A stretch of 64,000 bases of DNA from Phycisphaerae bacterium (GCA_013360585.1 JABWBH010000022.1:1-64000); one strand, 5' to 3'. Shown: positions 1-8,936, numbered from the stretch's first letter. Numbers and translations are program-made. Notes: generated by a model not told the origin, from the sequence alone.

Positions 1-997
1 CCAGCGCCATCGCCCCGCGGACCTCGCGCACGGGGCGCTCGAAGTCCCCGCGCCCGATCGACTTGCCCACCAGCGCCGCCACGGCGATGCCCACGCCCGC
101 CGTCGGCATGAACGACAGGCGCATGAACTGCCACGCGGAGTTGCTGGCGATCTGGTGCGCCGTGCTGAAGCGCCCGATCAGGGCGTTGACGAAGACCATC
201 CAGACGAACACGTCGCTTAACCACTGCACGCCCGTCGGCAGTCCCAGGCGGACGACGTCGCGCATCCGTGACCACGACGGTCTCCAGGTGCGCCGCGTGG
301 CGAACCGTGCGTCGAAATCCCGCGTCCGCATCGTCAGCACCAGTCGCACCGTGCGGAAGCTCGTGCCCGCCACGGTCCCCCACGCCGCGCCCGCGACGCC
401 GATCGGTTCGATCCCGAACCACCCGAACATCAGCGTCGCGCCAACGAGGACGTTGACGACGTTGGCTTCCAGCGCCGACCACATCGTCACCCAGGGTCGG
501 TGGACGCCGTTGAAGAACTGAGCGAAGCCCTCAGCGGCGATCGTGGGGGCGACGCTGAGGATGGCGACGCTTCCGTAAGCGTACTTGGCGTCGAAGACCG
601 TCGCATCGGGGGTTAACGCCTGCATGACCGGGCGCAGAAAGGGGATCAACGGGACCGTCGCCAGCCCGAAAATCGCCGCCAGGTACGCCGCCTGCCACCC
701 GTAAGCGCCGCACTCGTCGTACTTCTCGCGCCCCAGCGACTGCGCGACGTAGGTTCCGACGAGGTTGATCGTGCCCATCCCCAGCACGATGTAACACCAG
801 ACGATCATCTGCGCCGGAAGGATCGCCGCCGCGGCCTTCGGATCGCCCAGCATCGACACCAGCTTGTAATCCACGACGTCGATCATCGCTCGGGCGGTCA
901 TCGTCAGCACGGTCGGGACGGCCATCGCGATGACGCCGCGCAGCTCCGACCGCGCGTCGTGGGAGGAAAGCTCAGGCGTGACCGTCGAAGTGGACAT
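1..997 (-). CDS. MATE family efflux protein (3' end missing)
   Basis: The minus-strand frame opens with an ATG at 997 (MSTSTVTPELSSHDA) and runs off the left edge of the window without a stop, so about 332 residues are visible. After a short polar N-terminus it alternates hydrophobic segments and short loops, including GVIAMAVPTVLTMTARAMIDVVD and GMGTINLVGTYVAQSLG. This is the layout of MATE (NorM/DinF-type) multidrug and toxin exporters, which use an ion gradient and usually have about 450 residues and 12 membrane helices. The two-halved repeat is partly visible, with the second half starting near the residues encoded around 270. The substrate cannot be told from sequence. It is followed 30 bases downstream of its start, on the same strand, by nothing upstream except the methyltransferase gene, whose stop lies at 1027, so the two may be co-transcribed. 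Confidence 0.85.
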   Translation of the reverse strand, partial: MSTSTVTPELSSHDARSELRGVIAMAVPTVLTMTARAMIDVVDYKLVSMLGDPKAAAAILPAQMIVWCYIVLGMGTINLVGTYVAQSLGREKYDECGAYGWQAAYLAAIFGLATVPLIPFLRPVMQALTPDATVFDAKYAYGSVAILSVAPTIAAEGFAQFFNGVHRPWVTMWSALEANVVNVLVGATLMFGWFGIEPIGVAGAAWGTVAGTSFRTVRLVLTMRTRDFDARFATRRTWRPSWSRMRDVVRLGLPTGVQWLSDVFVWMVFVNALIGRFSTAHQIASNSAWQFMRLSFMPTAGVGIAVAALVGKSIGRGDFERPVREVRGAMAL

Positions 998-1026
998 CGG
1001 ATCGGTGCGCTCCGGAAAAGGCGTCG

Positions 1027-1866
1027 TCAGGCCGGCGTCCTGTCCGCGTGCGGCGCTTCGGTTGGCGCTTCGCCCACGGTGACCAGCAGCGGCATCAGCA
1101 GGTTGATCTTGCGCTGGCGGAGGTTGACGAACCCGGCCTGCTCGAAAAGCCGGCGCACGAGCGACCACGGCGCATGATGCACGTTCTTCTCGATCCGCTG
1201 GATGATCACGTCGAAGACGAACCAGCCGACGGCGTTGTCCCGGAAGCCGTCAATGAGCACGAGCCTGCCTCCGGGGGCGAGCACGCGGCGCATCTCGGCG
1301 ACGACGGCGTCCTGATGCGGGTAATGATGAAACGAGTTCGAGCACGTCACCACGTCGAAGGACGCATCCGCAAAGGGCAGGTGCTCGCTGTCGGCGTTGA
1401 CCACGTCCGCCGGGCGCTGCGGGCGCACCCGCTCCGCCTTGTCGCGGGCCTTGCGGCACATGCTGGCCACGAAATCCAGCGCCGTGATCCGCGCCGGCCA
1501 GTCCGCCGAGGCGACCAGCGCCGCGAACGAGCCGGTTCCGCAACCGATGTCCAGCAGGCGGAAGGACTTCGGCTCGCCGCCGCACCAGTCCGCGATCTCC
1601 TCCAGCAGCGCCAGGTACGCGGGTCGGAACAGAAAGGTGTTCAGCAGCGACCGGTCATACGTTTCCGCCCAGCCGTGAAACTGACGATCGGCGCCGGACC
1701 GGAACGCGTGCGCGCGACGCCTGGCGTCGTCGTGCTCCGAACCGGCGGCGAAGGCGCTGGGCGCTGGGGGGGCGGCGCTGGGGCCGGCGGGGGCGGCGCT
1801 GAGTCCGGCGGGTGCGTCGTCTTCCCGCAGCGGCGATGAAGTTGAGTTCGGATTGACCACGATCAT
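1027..1866 (-). CDS. class I SAM-dependent methyltransferase
   Basis: This 279-residue protein has the UbiE/MenG-like class I methyltransferase fold. Motif I is LLDIGCGTGSFAALV, the acidic ribose-binding loop follows, and the post-motif region FDVVTCSNSFHHYPHQ and the LAPGGRLVLIDGF strand are typical. The first 50 residues are a low-complexity Ala/Pro/Ser stretch. An in-frame ATG lies further upstream at 2067, but the ATG at 1866 has a GAGG ribosome site 8 bases ahead and the upstream extension is arginine-rich and unlike a protein, so I place the start at 1866. The substrate is unknown; the AETYDRSLLNTFLF segment before motif I resembles small-molecule or lipid methyltransferases. It precedes the MATE gene on the same strand. 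Confidence 0.85.
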   Translation of the reverse strand: MIVVNPNSTSSPLREDDAPAGLSAAPAGPSAAPPAPSAFAAGSEHDDARRRAHAFRSGADRQFHGWAETYDRSLLNTFLFRPAYLALLEEIADWCGGEPKSFRLLDIGCGTGSFAALVASADWPARITALDFVASMCRKARDKAERVRPQRPADVVNADSEHLPFADASFDVVTCSNSFHHYPHQDAVVAEMRRVLAPGGRLVLIDGFRDNAVGWFVFDVIIQRIEKNVHHAPWSLVRRLFEQAGFVNLRQRKINLLMPLLVTVGEAPTEAPHADRTPA

Positions 1867-2420
1867 AATGACCTCATCGCACACCCGCGCCCGCCGGCGC
1901 AGCGACCTCTTTACCCTCGCTCCGTGCTTGCAGCGCAGCCGGCCACATGCATCCGAAGCCGCAGAATCCTGAGCCAACCCGCAGGAGGGTTCCGAAAGGA
2001 CATGAACCGGGCGATGAGCATATCCGAGCGTGCGCCGCTCGCCAAGGTCCGGGTTCCGCGCTTTCAACCCGCGTCCGGAGGACGGACGCCGCGTCGCACC
2101 CGCTTATCCTTGACGTTGTGAAACAAGGGCAAGAGCAGGAAGCAGGCCCCCTCGCTACGACAACAGCATCAACCGCAGAGAACCGGGGGGGACGCCAACG
2201 TTCTGAAGCAACAGAATCTTGGCCGCGATGCTCGATGCAGCCGGCGACGGAGCGTGAACATCCGATCCGCCTCCTGGCCGCGGGCTTCAGCGCCAATAAC
2301 GATCCGCCGCCGCGAACCGCGGACTTCAGTCCGCGCGGACCCTGCGACGAATGAGCGTCGTTATGACGAGCGATGGTGCTACGGCTGATCGTGAAAAGCT
2401 CCAGCCTGTGCGAAGCCTCA
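1867..2420. other. 554-bp intergenic region with REP-like hairpin
   Basis: No convincing gene is present: open frames here overlap in several phases and are arginine/alanine-rich. At 2317-2336 there is a hairpin with arms CGCGGACT and AGTCCGCG around a two-base centre, the same 8+2+8 architecture and nearly the same sequence as the hairpins inside the 98-bp repeats at 26160 and 57201. A second, imperfect half (CCGCGGGCTTCAGCG) lies at about 2278. The region separates two minus-strand genes and presumably contains the methyltransferase promoter, which I could not identify with confidence. Confidence 0.5.
2317..2336. repeat. REP-like palindrome
   Basis: The arms CGCGGACT/AGTCCGCG (2318-2325 and 2328-2335) pair perfectly and extend by one G/C pair. 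The hairpin matches the core of the 98-bp dispersed repeat (arms CGCGGGCT/AGCCCGCG at 26202-26219), including the ACCGCGG shoulder, so it is probably a degenerate or partial member of the same family. Confidence 0.5.
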
Positions 2421-4109
2421 TCACCACTCCGGTCCGCCGTCATACGTCCCGAAGACCTCGCGCATCGTGTTCATCATCTCGCCCACGGTGGCGTCGGCTT
2501 CCGCGGCGTGGATGAGGGCGGGCATGACGTTGCGGCCGGCCTGGGCGTCGTCGCGGAGACGGGCGAGGGCGTCGGCGTGGCGTTTCCCGTCGCGCCGGGC
2601 TTTAAGCTCTTTCAAGCGCGAGACCTGGGTCTCTTCGGTGTGATGCTCGATCTTGAGGATGTCGATGCCGTGCGGCTCGACCTCGGTGAAGTCAGTGACG
2701 CCAACGATCTTGAGGTCGCCCGCGTCGATGCGTCGCTGCTCGGCGAGGGCGGACTCGGCGATGCGCCGGCGGAAATAACCGCGGTCGATCGCTTTGAGCA
2801 CGCCGCCCATCGCGTCGATCTGGTCGATGATGGCGGTCGCCTGGGCCTCCATCTCGCTGGTGAGCTTCTCGAGATAGTAGCTGCCCGCGAGCGGATCAAC
2901 GACGCCGGGGATCTGCGTCTCGTAAGCGAGGATCTGCTGCGTGCGCAGCGCCACGGTGGCGGCGCGCTCCGTCGGCAGGGCGAGGGTCTCGTCCATGCTG
3001 TTGGTATGCAGCGACTGACACCCGCCGAGCACCGCGGCCATCGCCTGATAGGCGACGCGCACGATGTTGTTGAGCGGCTGCTGCTCGGTCAGCGTGACGC
3101 CGGCGGTCTGGGCGTGGAAGCGGAGCATCATGCTGCGTTCTTTTTTCGCCTTGAAGCGATGCTTCATCGCGTTCGCCCAGATCTTCCGCGCCGCGCGGAA
3201 CTTGGCGATCTCCTCGAAGAAGTCGTTATGCACGTCGAAGAAGAAGCTGAGGCGCGGGGCGAAGGCGTCCACGTCGATACCCCGCTTGATCGACTCTTCC
3301 GCGTAGCACATTCCGTCCGCCAGCGTGAACGCCAGTTCCTCGGCGGCCGTCGCGCCGGCTTCGCGGATGTGGTAGCCGCTGACCGACACCGTGTTCCACT
3401 GCGGCATGTGCTTCGTGCAGTATTCGATCGTGTCGATGACGAGCTTGGTGCTCGGCGCAGGCGGGAAGACGAATTCGTTCTGGGCGTGGAACTCCTTGAG
3501 GATGTCGTTCTGGAGCGTGCCACGCAGCTTGTCGAGCGGGACGCCCTCCTCCTTGGCCACACAGATGTAAAACGCCAGGAGGATCGCCGCCGGAGCGTTG
3601 ATCGTCATGCTCGTGCTGACCTCGCCGAGGTTGATCCCGTCAAAGAGCCGGCGCATGTCGGCGAGCGAGGCAATCGCCACCCCGCAACGCCCGACTTCGC
3701 CCAGCGCCAGCGGATCGTCGCTGTCCCGACCCATCAACGTCGGAAGGTCGAACGCGGTGGACAGACCGGTCTGCCCCTGCTTGAGGAGGAACTTGAAACG
3801 CTGGTTGGTGTCGGAGGCGTCGCCGAACCCGGCGAACATGCGCATCGTCCAGAGCTTGTCGCGGTACATCGTGCGGTGGACGCCGCGCGTAAACGGGAAC
3901 ACGCCGGGATCGGGCAGCGACTCTTCCAGGCGAAGCCCGCGAACATCCGCCGCAGTGTAGAACGGCTGGCGCGCGCCGGCGTTCGTGCGCTCCGCGTTCG
4001 TCGCGTGGCGTCGTTCGGCTCGAGGCCCCGCTTCGTTGCCTGGCGCCCCGTGCGGCGCGACGCCTTCACTTGTCCAGGGACCGCTGCTTTCAACTGGTCT
4101 TACACTCAT
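2421..4109 (-). CDS. mcmA1: methylmalonyl-CoA mutase large (catalytic) subunit
   Basis: This 562-residue protein is the substrate-binding TIM-barrel subunit of an adenosylcobalamin-dependent acyl-CoA mutase, which interconverts methylmalonyl-CoA and succinyl-CoA or a related pair. The family signature [18 protein letters not shown] is intact, as are the [24 protein letters not shown]-terminal barrel region, the [15 protein letters not shown] strand and the [17 protein letters not shown] motif. It ends at GTYDGGPEW with no cobalamin-binding (DxHxxG) domain, so it must work with a separate B12-binding small subunit, which is not in this window. The first 50 residues are variable and of low complexity. 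The start at 4109 has GGAAGG about 8 bases upstream. Residue choices that distinguish methylmalonyl- from isobutyryl- or ethylmalonyl-CoA mutases need an alignment. Confidence 0.9.
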   Translation of the reverse strand: MSVRPVESSGPWTSEGVAPHGAPGNEAGPRAERRHATNAERTNAGARQPFYTAADVRGLRLEESLPDPGVFPFTRGVHRTMYRDKLWTMRMFAGFGDASDTNQRFKFLLKQGQTGLSTAFDLPTLMGRDSDDPLALGEVGRCGVAIASLADMRRLFDGINLGEVSTSMTINAPAAILLAFYICVAKEEGVPLDKLRGTLQNDILKEFHAQNEFVFPPAPSTKLVIDTIEYCTKHMPQWNTVSVSGYHIREAGATAAEELAFTLADGMCYAEESIKRGIDVDAFAPRLSFFFDVHNDFFEEIAKFRAARKIWANAMKHRFKAKKERSMMLRFHAQTAGVTLTEQQPLNNIVRVAYQAMAAVLGGCQSLHTNSMDETLALPTERAATVALRTQQILAYETQIPGVVDPLAGSYYLEKLTSEMEAQATAIIDQIDAMGGVLKAIDRGYFRRRIAESALAEQRRIDAGDLKIVGVTDFTEVEPHGIDILKIEHHTEETQVSRLKELKARRDGKRHADALARLRDDAQAGRNVMPALIHAAEADATVGEMMNTMREVFGTYDGGPEW

Positions 4110-4446
4110 ACACGCCTTCCGTCAGCCACTCCTTATCGCGTTGGGCTCCGATGGTTCATCGGCACGCTACGCCCACCCGAGCCAACCGGGAGCCTGCGCA
4201 TTGTATCACTCGGCGCTTTTCTCCAACAGCGCTATCCCCCCGCGCGGGTTCTTAGGGGGGGCGGGCAAGCGGAGGTCGGAAGGAGCGGTTCGATGAGCGC
4301 CGAGGGGGTTCCCCGCGGTTCCTCGTGGGTTGGACGGGGTAGCGCCAACCGCTAAGATGGCACGGAATATGCCCGCTTAGTCGATCGTGGTGCGGGCGGG
4401 AGCAGACGGTCTTCGCTCCCCCACGGTCGCAATCTGGAGTCAACCC
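4110..4446. other. 337-bp divergent intergenic region
   Basis: This stretch lies between the mutase (minus) and glutamate dehydrogenase (plus), so it should carry both promoters. No gene is supported. A short possible hairpin pairs CCCCCC (4236-4241) with the G-run at 4255-4261. An in-frame ATG for the dehydrogenase at 4387 is present but has no ribosome site; the real start is taken as 4447. I see no strong sigma70 hexamer pair. Confidence 0.4.
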
Positions 4447-5697
4447 ATGTCGGATATGAACCCGTTCAAGATCGCACAGGCGCAACTGGATGAAGCGGCA
4501 GCCAAGCTGGGGCTGGATCCCGCGACGCACGAACTGCTGCGCTGGCCGATGCGTGAGTACCGCTTCACCCTGCCGGTCAAGATGGACTCGGGCGAGACGA
4601 AGATTTTTCACGGCTACCGGGTGCAATACAACGCCGCCCGGGGTCCGACGAAGGGGGGGCTCCGCTGGCACCCGGATGAGACGATCGACACCGTGCGGGC
4701 GCTGGCGGCGTGGATGACGTGGAAGACGGCGGTGGTGGACATTCCGCTGGGCGGCGGCAAGGGCGGGGTCACCTGCAATCCGAAGGAGCTTTCAGAGGCG
4801 GAGAAGGAGCGTCTCGCCCGGGCGTACATCCGCGCCGTGGGGCGTGAACTCGGCGTGCATCGGGACGTGCCCGCGCCGGACGTCTACACCACCCCGCAGA
4901 TCATGGCGTGGATGATGGACGAGTACGAGACCATCATGGGTCACTCGCACCCCGGGGTCATCACCGGCAAACCGATTCCGCTCGGCGGGTCGCAGGGTCG
5001 CGGCGACGCGACGGCGCGCGGCGGGTTGTATGTCGTCCGCGAGGCGCTGAAGCTGCGCAACCTCGATCCGAAGAAGACGACCTACGCAATTCAGGGCTTC
5101 GGCAACGCCGGGCAGTTCGCGGCGACGCTGCATCCGGAGATTCTCGGGGGCGGAACGATGCTGGCGGCGAGCGACTCGCGCGGCGGCGTCTTCTCCGCGG
5201 GAGGCATCGACCCGCACGCCCTGGTGAAGCACAAGCTGGAGACCGGCAGCGTCGTTGGATATCCCGGGACGAAGCCGATCACCAACGAGGCGCTGCTCGA
5301 ACTTGAGGTGGACGTGCTTTACCCGTCGGCGCTGGAGGGCGTGATCACGAAGAACAACGCCGAGCGGATCAAGGCGAAGATCTCCTGCGAGCTGGCCAAC
5401 GGACCGACGACGCCCGACGCGGACAAAATTCTGCATCAGCGGGGCATTTTCGTTCTGCCGGATTTCATGGCCAACGCCGGCGGCGTCACCGTCTCGTACT
5501 TCGAGCAGGTGCAGAACACGTACAACTACTACTGGTCGCTGCCCGACGTGCATGCGCAGCTCGACCGCCGCATGACCGAGGCGTTCAAGGCGGTGCATGA
5601 CATGCACAAGGCCAACAACGTGCATATGCGCCTGGCGGCGTACATGGTGGCGGTGTCGCGCGTGGCCGAGGCGTGCAAACTCCGCGGGTGGGTGTAA
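4447..5697 (+). CDS. gdhA: glutamate dehydrogenase (Glu/Leu/Phe/Val dehydrogenase family)
   Basis: This 416-residue protein catalyses reversible oxidative deamination of glutamate to 2-oxoglutarate and ammonia. Its length matches hexameric bacterial and archaeal GDH I/II enzymes. The catalytic lysine region [16 protein letters not shown], the [18 protein letters not shown] segment and the Rossmann motif [11 protein letters not shown] are all intact, as is the C-terminal [15 protein letters not shown] signature. The start ATG at 4447 has GGAG 9 bases upstream; an upstream in-frame ATG at 4387 adds 20 unconserved residues. Coenzyme preference (NAD or NADP) is not evident to me. It stands alone as a transcription unit, divergent from the mutase gene. 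Confidence 0.92.
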   Translation: MSDMNPFKIAQAQLDEAAAKLGLDPATHELLRWPMREYRFTLPVKMDSGETKIFHGYRVQYNAARGPTKGGLRWHPDETIDTVRALAAWMTWKTAVVDIPLGGGKGGVTCNPKELSEAEKERLARAYIRAVGRELGVHRDVPAPDVYTTPQIMAWMMDEYETIMGHSHPGVITGKPIPLGGSQGRGDATARGGLYVVREALKLRNLDPKKTTYAIQGFGNAGQFAATLHPEILGGGTMLAASDSRGGVFSAGGIDPHALVKHKLETGSVVGYPGTKPITNEALLELEVDVLYPSALEGVITKNNAERIKAKISCELANGPTTPDADKILHQRGIFVLPDFMANAGGVTVSYFEQVQNTYNYYWSLPDVHAQLDRRMTEAFKAVHDMHKANNVHMRLAAYMVAVSRVAEACKLRGWV

Positions 5698-5740
5698 GCG
5701 GGGTCGCCGGCGGGACCGGGTTCGGGCGTTGGCGGAAAGT

Positions 5741-5801
5741 CGAGCCGCGCCCGTCTGTCCTTGACGTCGCGCCGCGACGTCAAGGGTCAGGAAGCATTCA
5801 G
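5741..5801. repeat. dispersed GAGCCGCGCCCG repeat, copy 1
   Basis: The first 25 bases (5741-5765) match 59128-59152 at 24 of 25 positions and the following 35 bases retain GAGGAAGCRTTC-like similarity, so the unit is about 60 bp. A shorter relative (GAGCCGCGCCCGTAAGGGAG) occurs at 57933. Both full copies lie just downstream of a plus-strand gene stop. Confidence 0.6.
5759..5785. terminator. perfect 13+1+13 palindrome downstream of gdhA
   Basis: The arms CCTTGACGTCGCG and CGCGACGTCAAGG are exact reverse complements separated by one base. The palindrome sits 61 bases after the gdhA stop and could act as a terminator or as an operator-like dyad; there is no T-run after it. A loop of one base is too short to fold fully, so the top few pairs would open in RNA. 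Confidence 0.4.
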
Positions 5802-5970
5802 GGAGGCCGCGAGGCACAAAGGCAACGGGGTGCAAAAACACGAAGAATGCCTGCCCCGAGTCCCCGAGTCCCCGGTGCCCGATGCGGCGTGTCCCGTACT
5901 GCGCCCGCCCGTCGCCTCGCCACCCGGTGGAGCGATGCCGGCAGCATGAAAAAAAATGTCCAGATTTCCC

Positions 5971-5999
5971 TTGACCGCCCGATACTCGCTTGGTAGACT
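5971..5999 (+). promoter_or_regulatory. sigma70-like promoter
   Basis: TTGACC (5971-5976) and TAGACT (5994-5999) are separated by 17 bases, and an A-tract lies just upstream at 5949-5956 where an UP element would be. This would start transcription near 6006, giving a leader of about 150 bases that contains the TTCCC tract before the gene at 6157. Confidence 0.55.
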
Positions 6000-6055
6000 G
6001 CGAGGCGGAGAGTGAGATCCGGGCAGGGCGGAAGGCGCCGCGTCGGTCCCTTTTC

Positions 6056-6129
6056 TTCCCTTCCCTTCCCTTCCCTTCCCTTCCCTTCCCTTCCCTTCCC
6101 TTCCCTTCCCTTCCCTTCCCTTCCCTTCC
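6056..6129. repeat. TTCCC pentanucleotide tandem tract
   Basis: Fourteen perfect TTCCC units plus a partial TTCC lie in tandem. The tract is purely pyrimidine on the plus strand, lies between the promoter at 5971 and the ribosome site at about 6143, and is followed by GGGAGC, which could pair with it in RNA. Slippage of a tract this long would change leader length or structure but not the reading frame of the downstream gene. Confidence 0.95.
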
Positions 6130-6156
6130 TTGGGAGCAGTTTAAGGAGACCGAATC

Positions 6157-6555
6157 ATGTCGAATCGTAAGACTTGTAAAAAACGGTTGATCATGAGAAT
6201 CATGATTGGATTTTTCTTTTCGGTTCCGGTTGTCAGCGCCGACGTCATCTGCGGATATGCATACAGTGATTTCTGCGGCGTGCCCGGCGGAGGCCCAAGC
6301 CCATGCGATCCGGGCAGCTTCTGGGATTGCGGAAAATCGTTTACATCGGCGAATTGCGGCTGTCACTACGATTCTGACGAAGACGGAAAAGTGTTGACGA
6401 CGGGTTCAACCATCTGCCTTACAGAGTATGAATGTGAGTGGTCCTGGTCGCCAAGCTCCTTCGGTTGCGTAATCGTCTGGAGTTCAGGAGTTCCCATTCC
6501 GCACCCGACTTGCACTGAAACGAGCCAGGACTGCGAGAATGGAGATCCTGTGTGA
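6157..6555 (+). CDS. small cysteine-rich secreted protein, unknown
   Basis: This 132-residue protein has a signal peptide (KKRLIMRIMIGFFFSVPVVSA, cleavage predicted after VSA) and a mature part of about 100 residues with twelve cysteines, including CGYAYSDFCG, CGKS, NCGCHYD and CTETSQDC. The many cysteines suggest a disulphide-stabilised extracellular protein. The ATG at 6157 has AAGGAG about 9 bases upstream. I do not recognise the family. Base composition is lower in GC than the flanking genes, and the leader carries the TTCCC tract, so expression may be variable. Confidence 0.7.
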   Translation: MSNRKTCKKRLIMRIMIGFFFSVPVVSADVICGYAYSDFCGVPGGGPSPCDPGSFWDCGKSFTSANCGCHYDSDEDGKVLTTGSTICLTEYECEWSWSPSSFGCVIVWSSGVPIPHPTCTETSQDCENGDPV

Positions 6556-6927
6556 CTCGGTCATCCGGTATTACGGGAACAGATGACGGCCAATCCTGAA
6601 ACGGGATCCTTGTTCAAAAGCAATGCCGCACCGGTAAAAATGCAGGCACTTCAAGTCCTTGTTCATGGTTTGGTAACTGCGCCTGAAAGCAACTGCTTCC
6701 CTATCATCGCGCTCATGCACTGCTTCGGAGAGATCCATTTCCATTGTCCGGGAGAGCATCCCCGTCAGAACAGCGATTCCTGTTTTTTCGTCCGCAATCG
6801 ATTTCCTGGGATCACGGCTCGGATTCGCTGCTGCATGGACAAGGCGATGCAACGACGTTTTGAATCTGCTGGAGGGTCGAAGCCATCGAATTGCTGACGG
6901 CATACGTGGGATCCAAGGAGTGATGGC
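6556..6927. other. 372-bp region without a clear gene
   Basis: The stretch is lower in GC than the window average. Open frames exist on both strands (about 104 residues at 6583-6897 plus, about 110 residues at 6571-6903 minus). The minus frame has the more protein-like composition, but neither has a ribosome site or recognisable domain, so I call no gene. It may be the decayed end of a neighbouring gene. Confidence 0.4.
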
Positions 6928-8748
6928 ATGTCATGTCTCGTACTGTTGTGTTGGTTCGCGCCGGTATTGCAATCCACGGAATCATCACTTCCTCCTGATT
7001 TGAACTACCTGATTCAGCAGCGAACGGCATATCAGAACATGAGCGTCGAATGGAGTGTTCAAGCCCGGGCGCGCGTGACCTATTATACATCCAGGTTCGC
7101 CGGGCTTGATCGACTTTTTGTCAAGCGTGGAGACCTGGACGGTGTTGTTGCGCCGGAGACCAGAGGCCAGGATTTTTCCTGCTCGGTGCAGCATTATCTC
7201 ATCAAAGATGGGAATCTTTGGTCTTACTTGGATGACGACCTTCATTTACGTGTCGGATCGGAGGAGAGCCGTATTGACCCCACCTTCGATGTCCGAACCG
7301 TAGGGTTGATGCCAGCCGATCCTTCCGGTGTGACCTTGGAAGAATTTGTTGCGCGGCTCGAGGGTGTTTTTTCGGTCAGGGACGATGGAGAGCTCCGACA
7401 TGTGACCGCGGTTCTCCCGGACGGTGGAACACTGGAATGGTGGCTAGACCCGACAAAAGGTGGAGCCCCACATCGTTGTATCGCCCGTGATGCCGCCCGT
7501 CGGCATACAGCCGAGGCGTCTCTTTCCTATGACCGCTCGGCGCCGCCTTTCTGGTTTCCAACTCAGGTCACGTGGAAGGTGGACGGCGTCCTGAAGAAGA
7601 CGGCGAACTTCCATTCCGTATGCTACGACGATCAAGGGCTTGGAGACTCGATACCCTGGACCGAACTCGGCGCTTTTCCGGGACTCTCTGTGATCCGTGC
7701 CGGTCAAGAGGGCAAGCGAATGCCCATTTGGGATGGATTCGAAGAAGTGCCGGCGAATGAGTTTTGGTCGCGTGCCAAGCGCGGGGAAGTGGATTTGGAG
7801 AAGTTTAATGAACTGGTCGCCAGGATCAGGAACGGAGAAGGACAAGGCAGAACTCCCAAGTTTTATGATCCGGCTTCTCTTGAACCGAGGATTCTTACCC
7901 ATGCACCGAGTCTCTGGGAGGATTACACGCGGCGGTTCATTCAGCGTTTTCGTCTGGAGGGCGAGCAGATCGACCGGGCGTGGATGCATTTGAAGGAATG
8001 CCAGAAGCCCGCGTATGCCTATCTCGACGAGCAGAAGAGCGCCATCCGCGAGGCGGAGACGGAACGCGCGAAGGTCGCGGCTGAATTGGCAAAGGTCGAG
8101 GTCGCGGCTGAATTGGCAAAGGTCGAGGCCGATCGGGCGAAGCCTGCGGCGAATCCGTCGCGGTCGGCTGGGGCGAAAGCAAAATCCTCTGCCGGCGCCG
8201 GGACGAAGGACGAAACCTCCGGCAGCGCTCGGACGAAGGACGACGCCTCAGACCGTGATCGGACGAAGGACGAAGCCTCCGGCAGCGCTCGGACGAAGGA
8301 CGAAGCTTCCGCCGGTGATCGGGTGAAGGTGGACGCCTCCGCCGGGGGTTCCTCTCAGGAGCGATCGGCGGCCAAAGCTTCCGATCCCACAAGTGCGGAC
8401 GCGGCGGATGATGCCGGGGCGAAACCACGCGCGGCGCTCCAGGATGAACTGGAGAAGCTCGACGAGCGATTGAAGAAACTCTACGAGCCGATCGAAAAGA
8501 TCTTCGAGGAGAAGCTCAAGCCCGGCCTGGCGAAGCTTCCCACCCAAGCCCAGATCGACGCCGCCCGCGCTCGGGAAGGCGAGGCGTCGTGGAAGCGTGA
8601 TGCACGGTTGTGGAACCGTGATGCACGGTCACGCAGCGGTCTCACACGGTCGCGCAACCGTAGCAGCCCGTTGAAAAGGGGGGCGCCTCCCGGAGGGAGA
8701 CGCCCCCCTTTTCAACGGGCTGTTAGGGGCGGGGTTATGAGAGTTTAG
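6928..8748 (+). CDS. exported repeat-containing protein, unknown
   Basis: This 606-residue protein has a short N-terminal hydrophobic signal (MSCLVLLCWFAPVLQS) and a folded-looking domain to about residue 340. From about 365 it is a charged coiled-coil/low-complexity tail with AELAKVEVA duplicated, then five 10-residue units of the type RTKDEASGSA (residues 425-474), then a second helical segment around 500-530 (LDERLKKLYEPIEKIFEEKLKPGL). The last 30 residues are encoded by a large hairpin (8664-8722) and are probably not original coding sequence, implying loss of the ancestral stop. The ATG at 6928 has AAGGAG 8 bases upstream. I do not recognise the N-terminal domain; it may be a planctomycete envelope protein. 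GC is low in the first half and normal in the repeats. Confidence 0.75.
   Translation: MSCLVLLCWFAPVLQSTESSLPPDLNYLIQQRTAYQNMSVEWSVQARARVTYYTSRFAGLDRLFVKRGDLDGVVAPETRGQDFSCSVQHYLIKDGNLWSYLDDDLHLRVGSEESRIDPTFDVRTVGLMPADPSGVTLEEFVARLEGVFSVRDDGELRHVTAVLPDGGTLEWWLDPTKGGAPHRCIARDAARRHTAEASLSYDRSAPPFWFPTQVTWKVDGVLKKTANFHSVCYDDQGLGDSIPWTELGAFPGLSVIRAGQEGKRMPIWDGFEEVPANEFWSRAKRGEVDLEKFNELVARIRNGEGQGRTPKFYDPASLEPRILTHAPSLWEDYTRRFIQRFRLEGEQIDRAWMHLKECQKPAYAYLDEQKSAIREAETERAKVAAELAKVEVAAELAKVEADRAKPAANPSRSAGAKAKSSAGAGTKDETSGSARTKDDASDRDRTKDEASGSARTKDEASAGDRVKVDASAGGSSQERSAAKASDPTSADAADDAGAKPRAALQDELEKLDERLKKLYEPIEKIFEEKLKPGLAKLPTQAQIDAARAREGEASWKRDARLWNRDARSRSGLTRSRNRSSPLKRGAPPGGRRPPFQRAVRGGVMRV
8074..8127. 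repeat. 27-bp perfect tandem duplication
   Basis: Two identical, in-frame 27-base units (8074-8100, 8101-8127) encode VAAELAKVE twice in the coiled-coil segment of the exported protein at 6928. Confidence 0.9.
8200..8349. repeat. five in-frame 30-bp repeats
   Basis: Five 30-base units encode ten-residue repeats of the pattern (G/R)TKDEASGSA, with the first, third and fourth most alike. They lie without spacers inside the coding sequence at 6928, so this is a protein repeat and not a CRISPR array. Confidence 0.85.
8664..8722. terminator. 22-bp-arm hairpin, likely terminator or REP element
   Basis: The arms 8664-8685 and 8701-8722 are exact reverse complements over 22 bases (each contains GTTGAAAAGGGGGGCG or its complement), with an inner CTCCC/GGGAG stem in the loop. 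The distal arm contains CCCCTTTT. It would fold into a very stable stem and lies at the end of the 6928 gene, whose frame runs through it. It may terminate transcription in either direction. Confidence 0.75.
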
Positions 8749-8936
8749 CCGGTTGCGGCGAAGTTCTGCGAAGAATCTCCGAATGAGATAAGATAGGGAG
8801 AGGTAAGTACGCACGGGTGAGGCAGACTTGTGCGGGCGATGGGGCACGAAGCGTCAGGCGGCCTGAAGGGCGGGCGGCGGGCGGCGCTGCGGGGCGAGCG
8901 AGAGCGGGGATTGAGAGCGGGGGTCGAGAACGAGGC

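Larger units (their letters stand above)
5698..6156. other. 459-bp intergenic region with repeats and promoter
   Basis: The region downstream of the glutamate dehydrogenase holds a copy of a dispersed GAGCCGCGCCCG repeat, a perfect 13+1+13 palindrome, a sigma70-like promoter and a TTCCC tandem tract, each listed separately. No coding sequence is supported; long open frames across the TTCCC tract are artefacts of its five-base periodicity. Confidence 0.6.

Noticed and set aside
400-430. tRNA T-loop-like GGTTCGATCC
   Set aside because: It lies inside the MATE coding sequence and no cloverleaf can be formed around it.
2373-4355. 660-residue plus-strand open frame
   Set aside because: It is the antisense of the methylmalonyl-CoA mutase gene, whose family signatures are intact on the minus strand; arginine/histidine/valine-rich composition is typical of antisense in GC-rich DNA.
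6056-6129. TTCCC tract as coding sequence
   Set aside because: The five-base period leaves all frames open and gives low-complexity products on both strands; it lies between a promoter and a ribosome site.
6571-6903. Overlapping open frames on both strands between 6556 and 6927
   Set aside because: Neither has a ribosome site, domain or convincing start; listed as a region without a clear gene.
8200-8349. CRISPR-like 30-bp repeats
   Set aside because: The units are contiguous, without spacers, and in frame inside a coding sequence, so they are peptide repeats.
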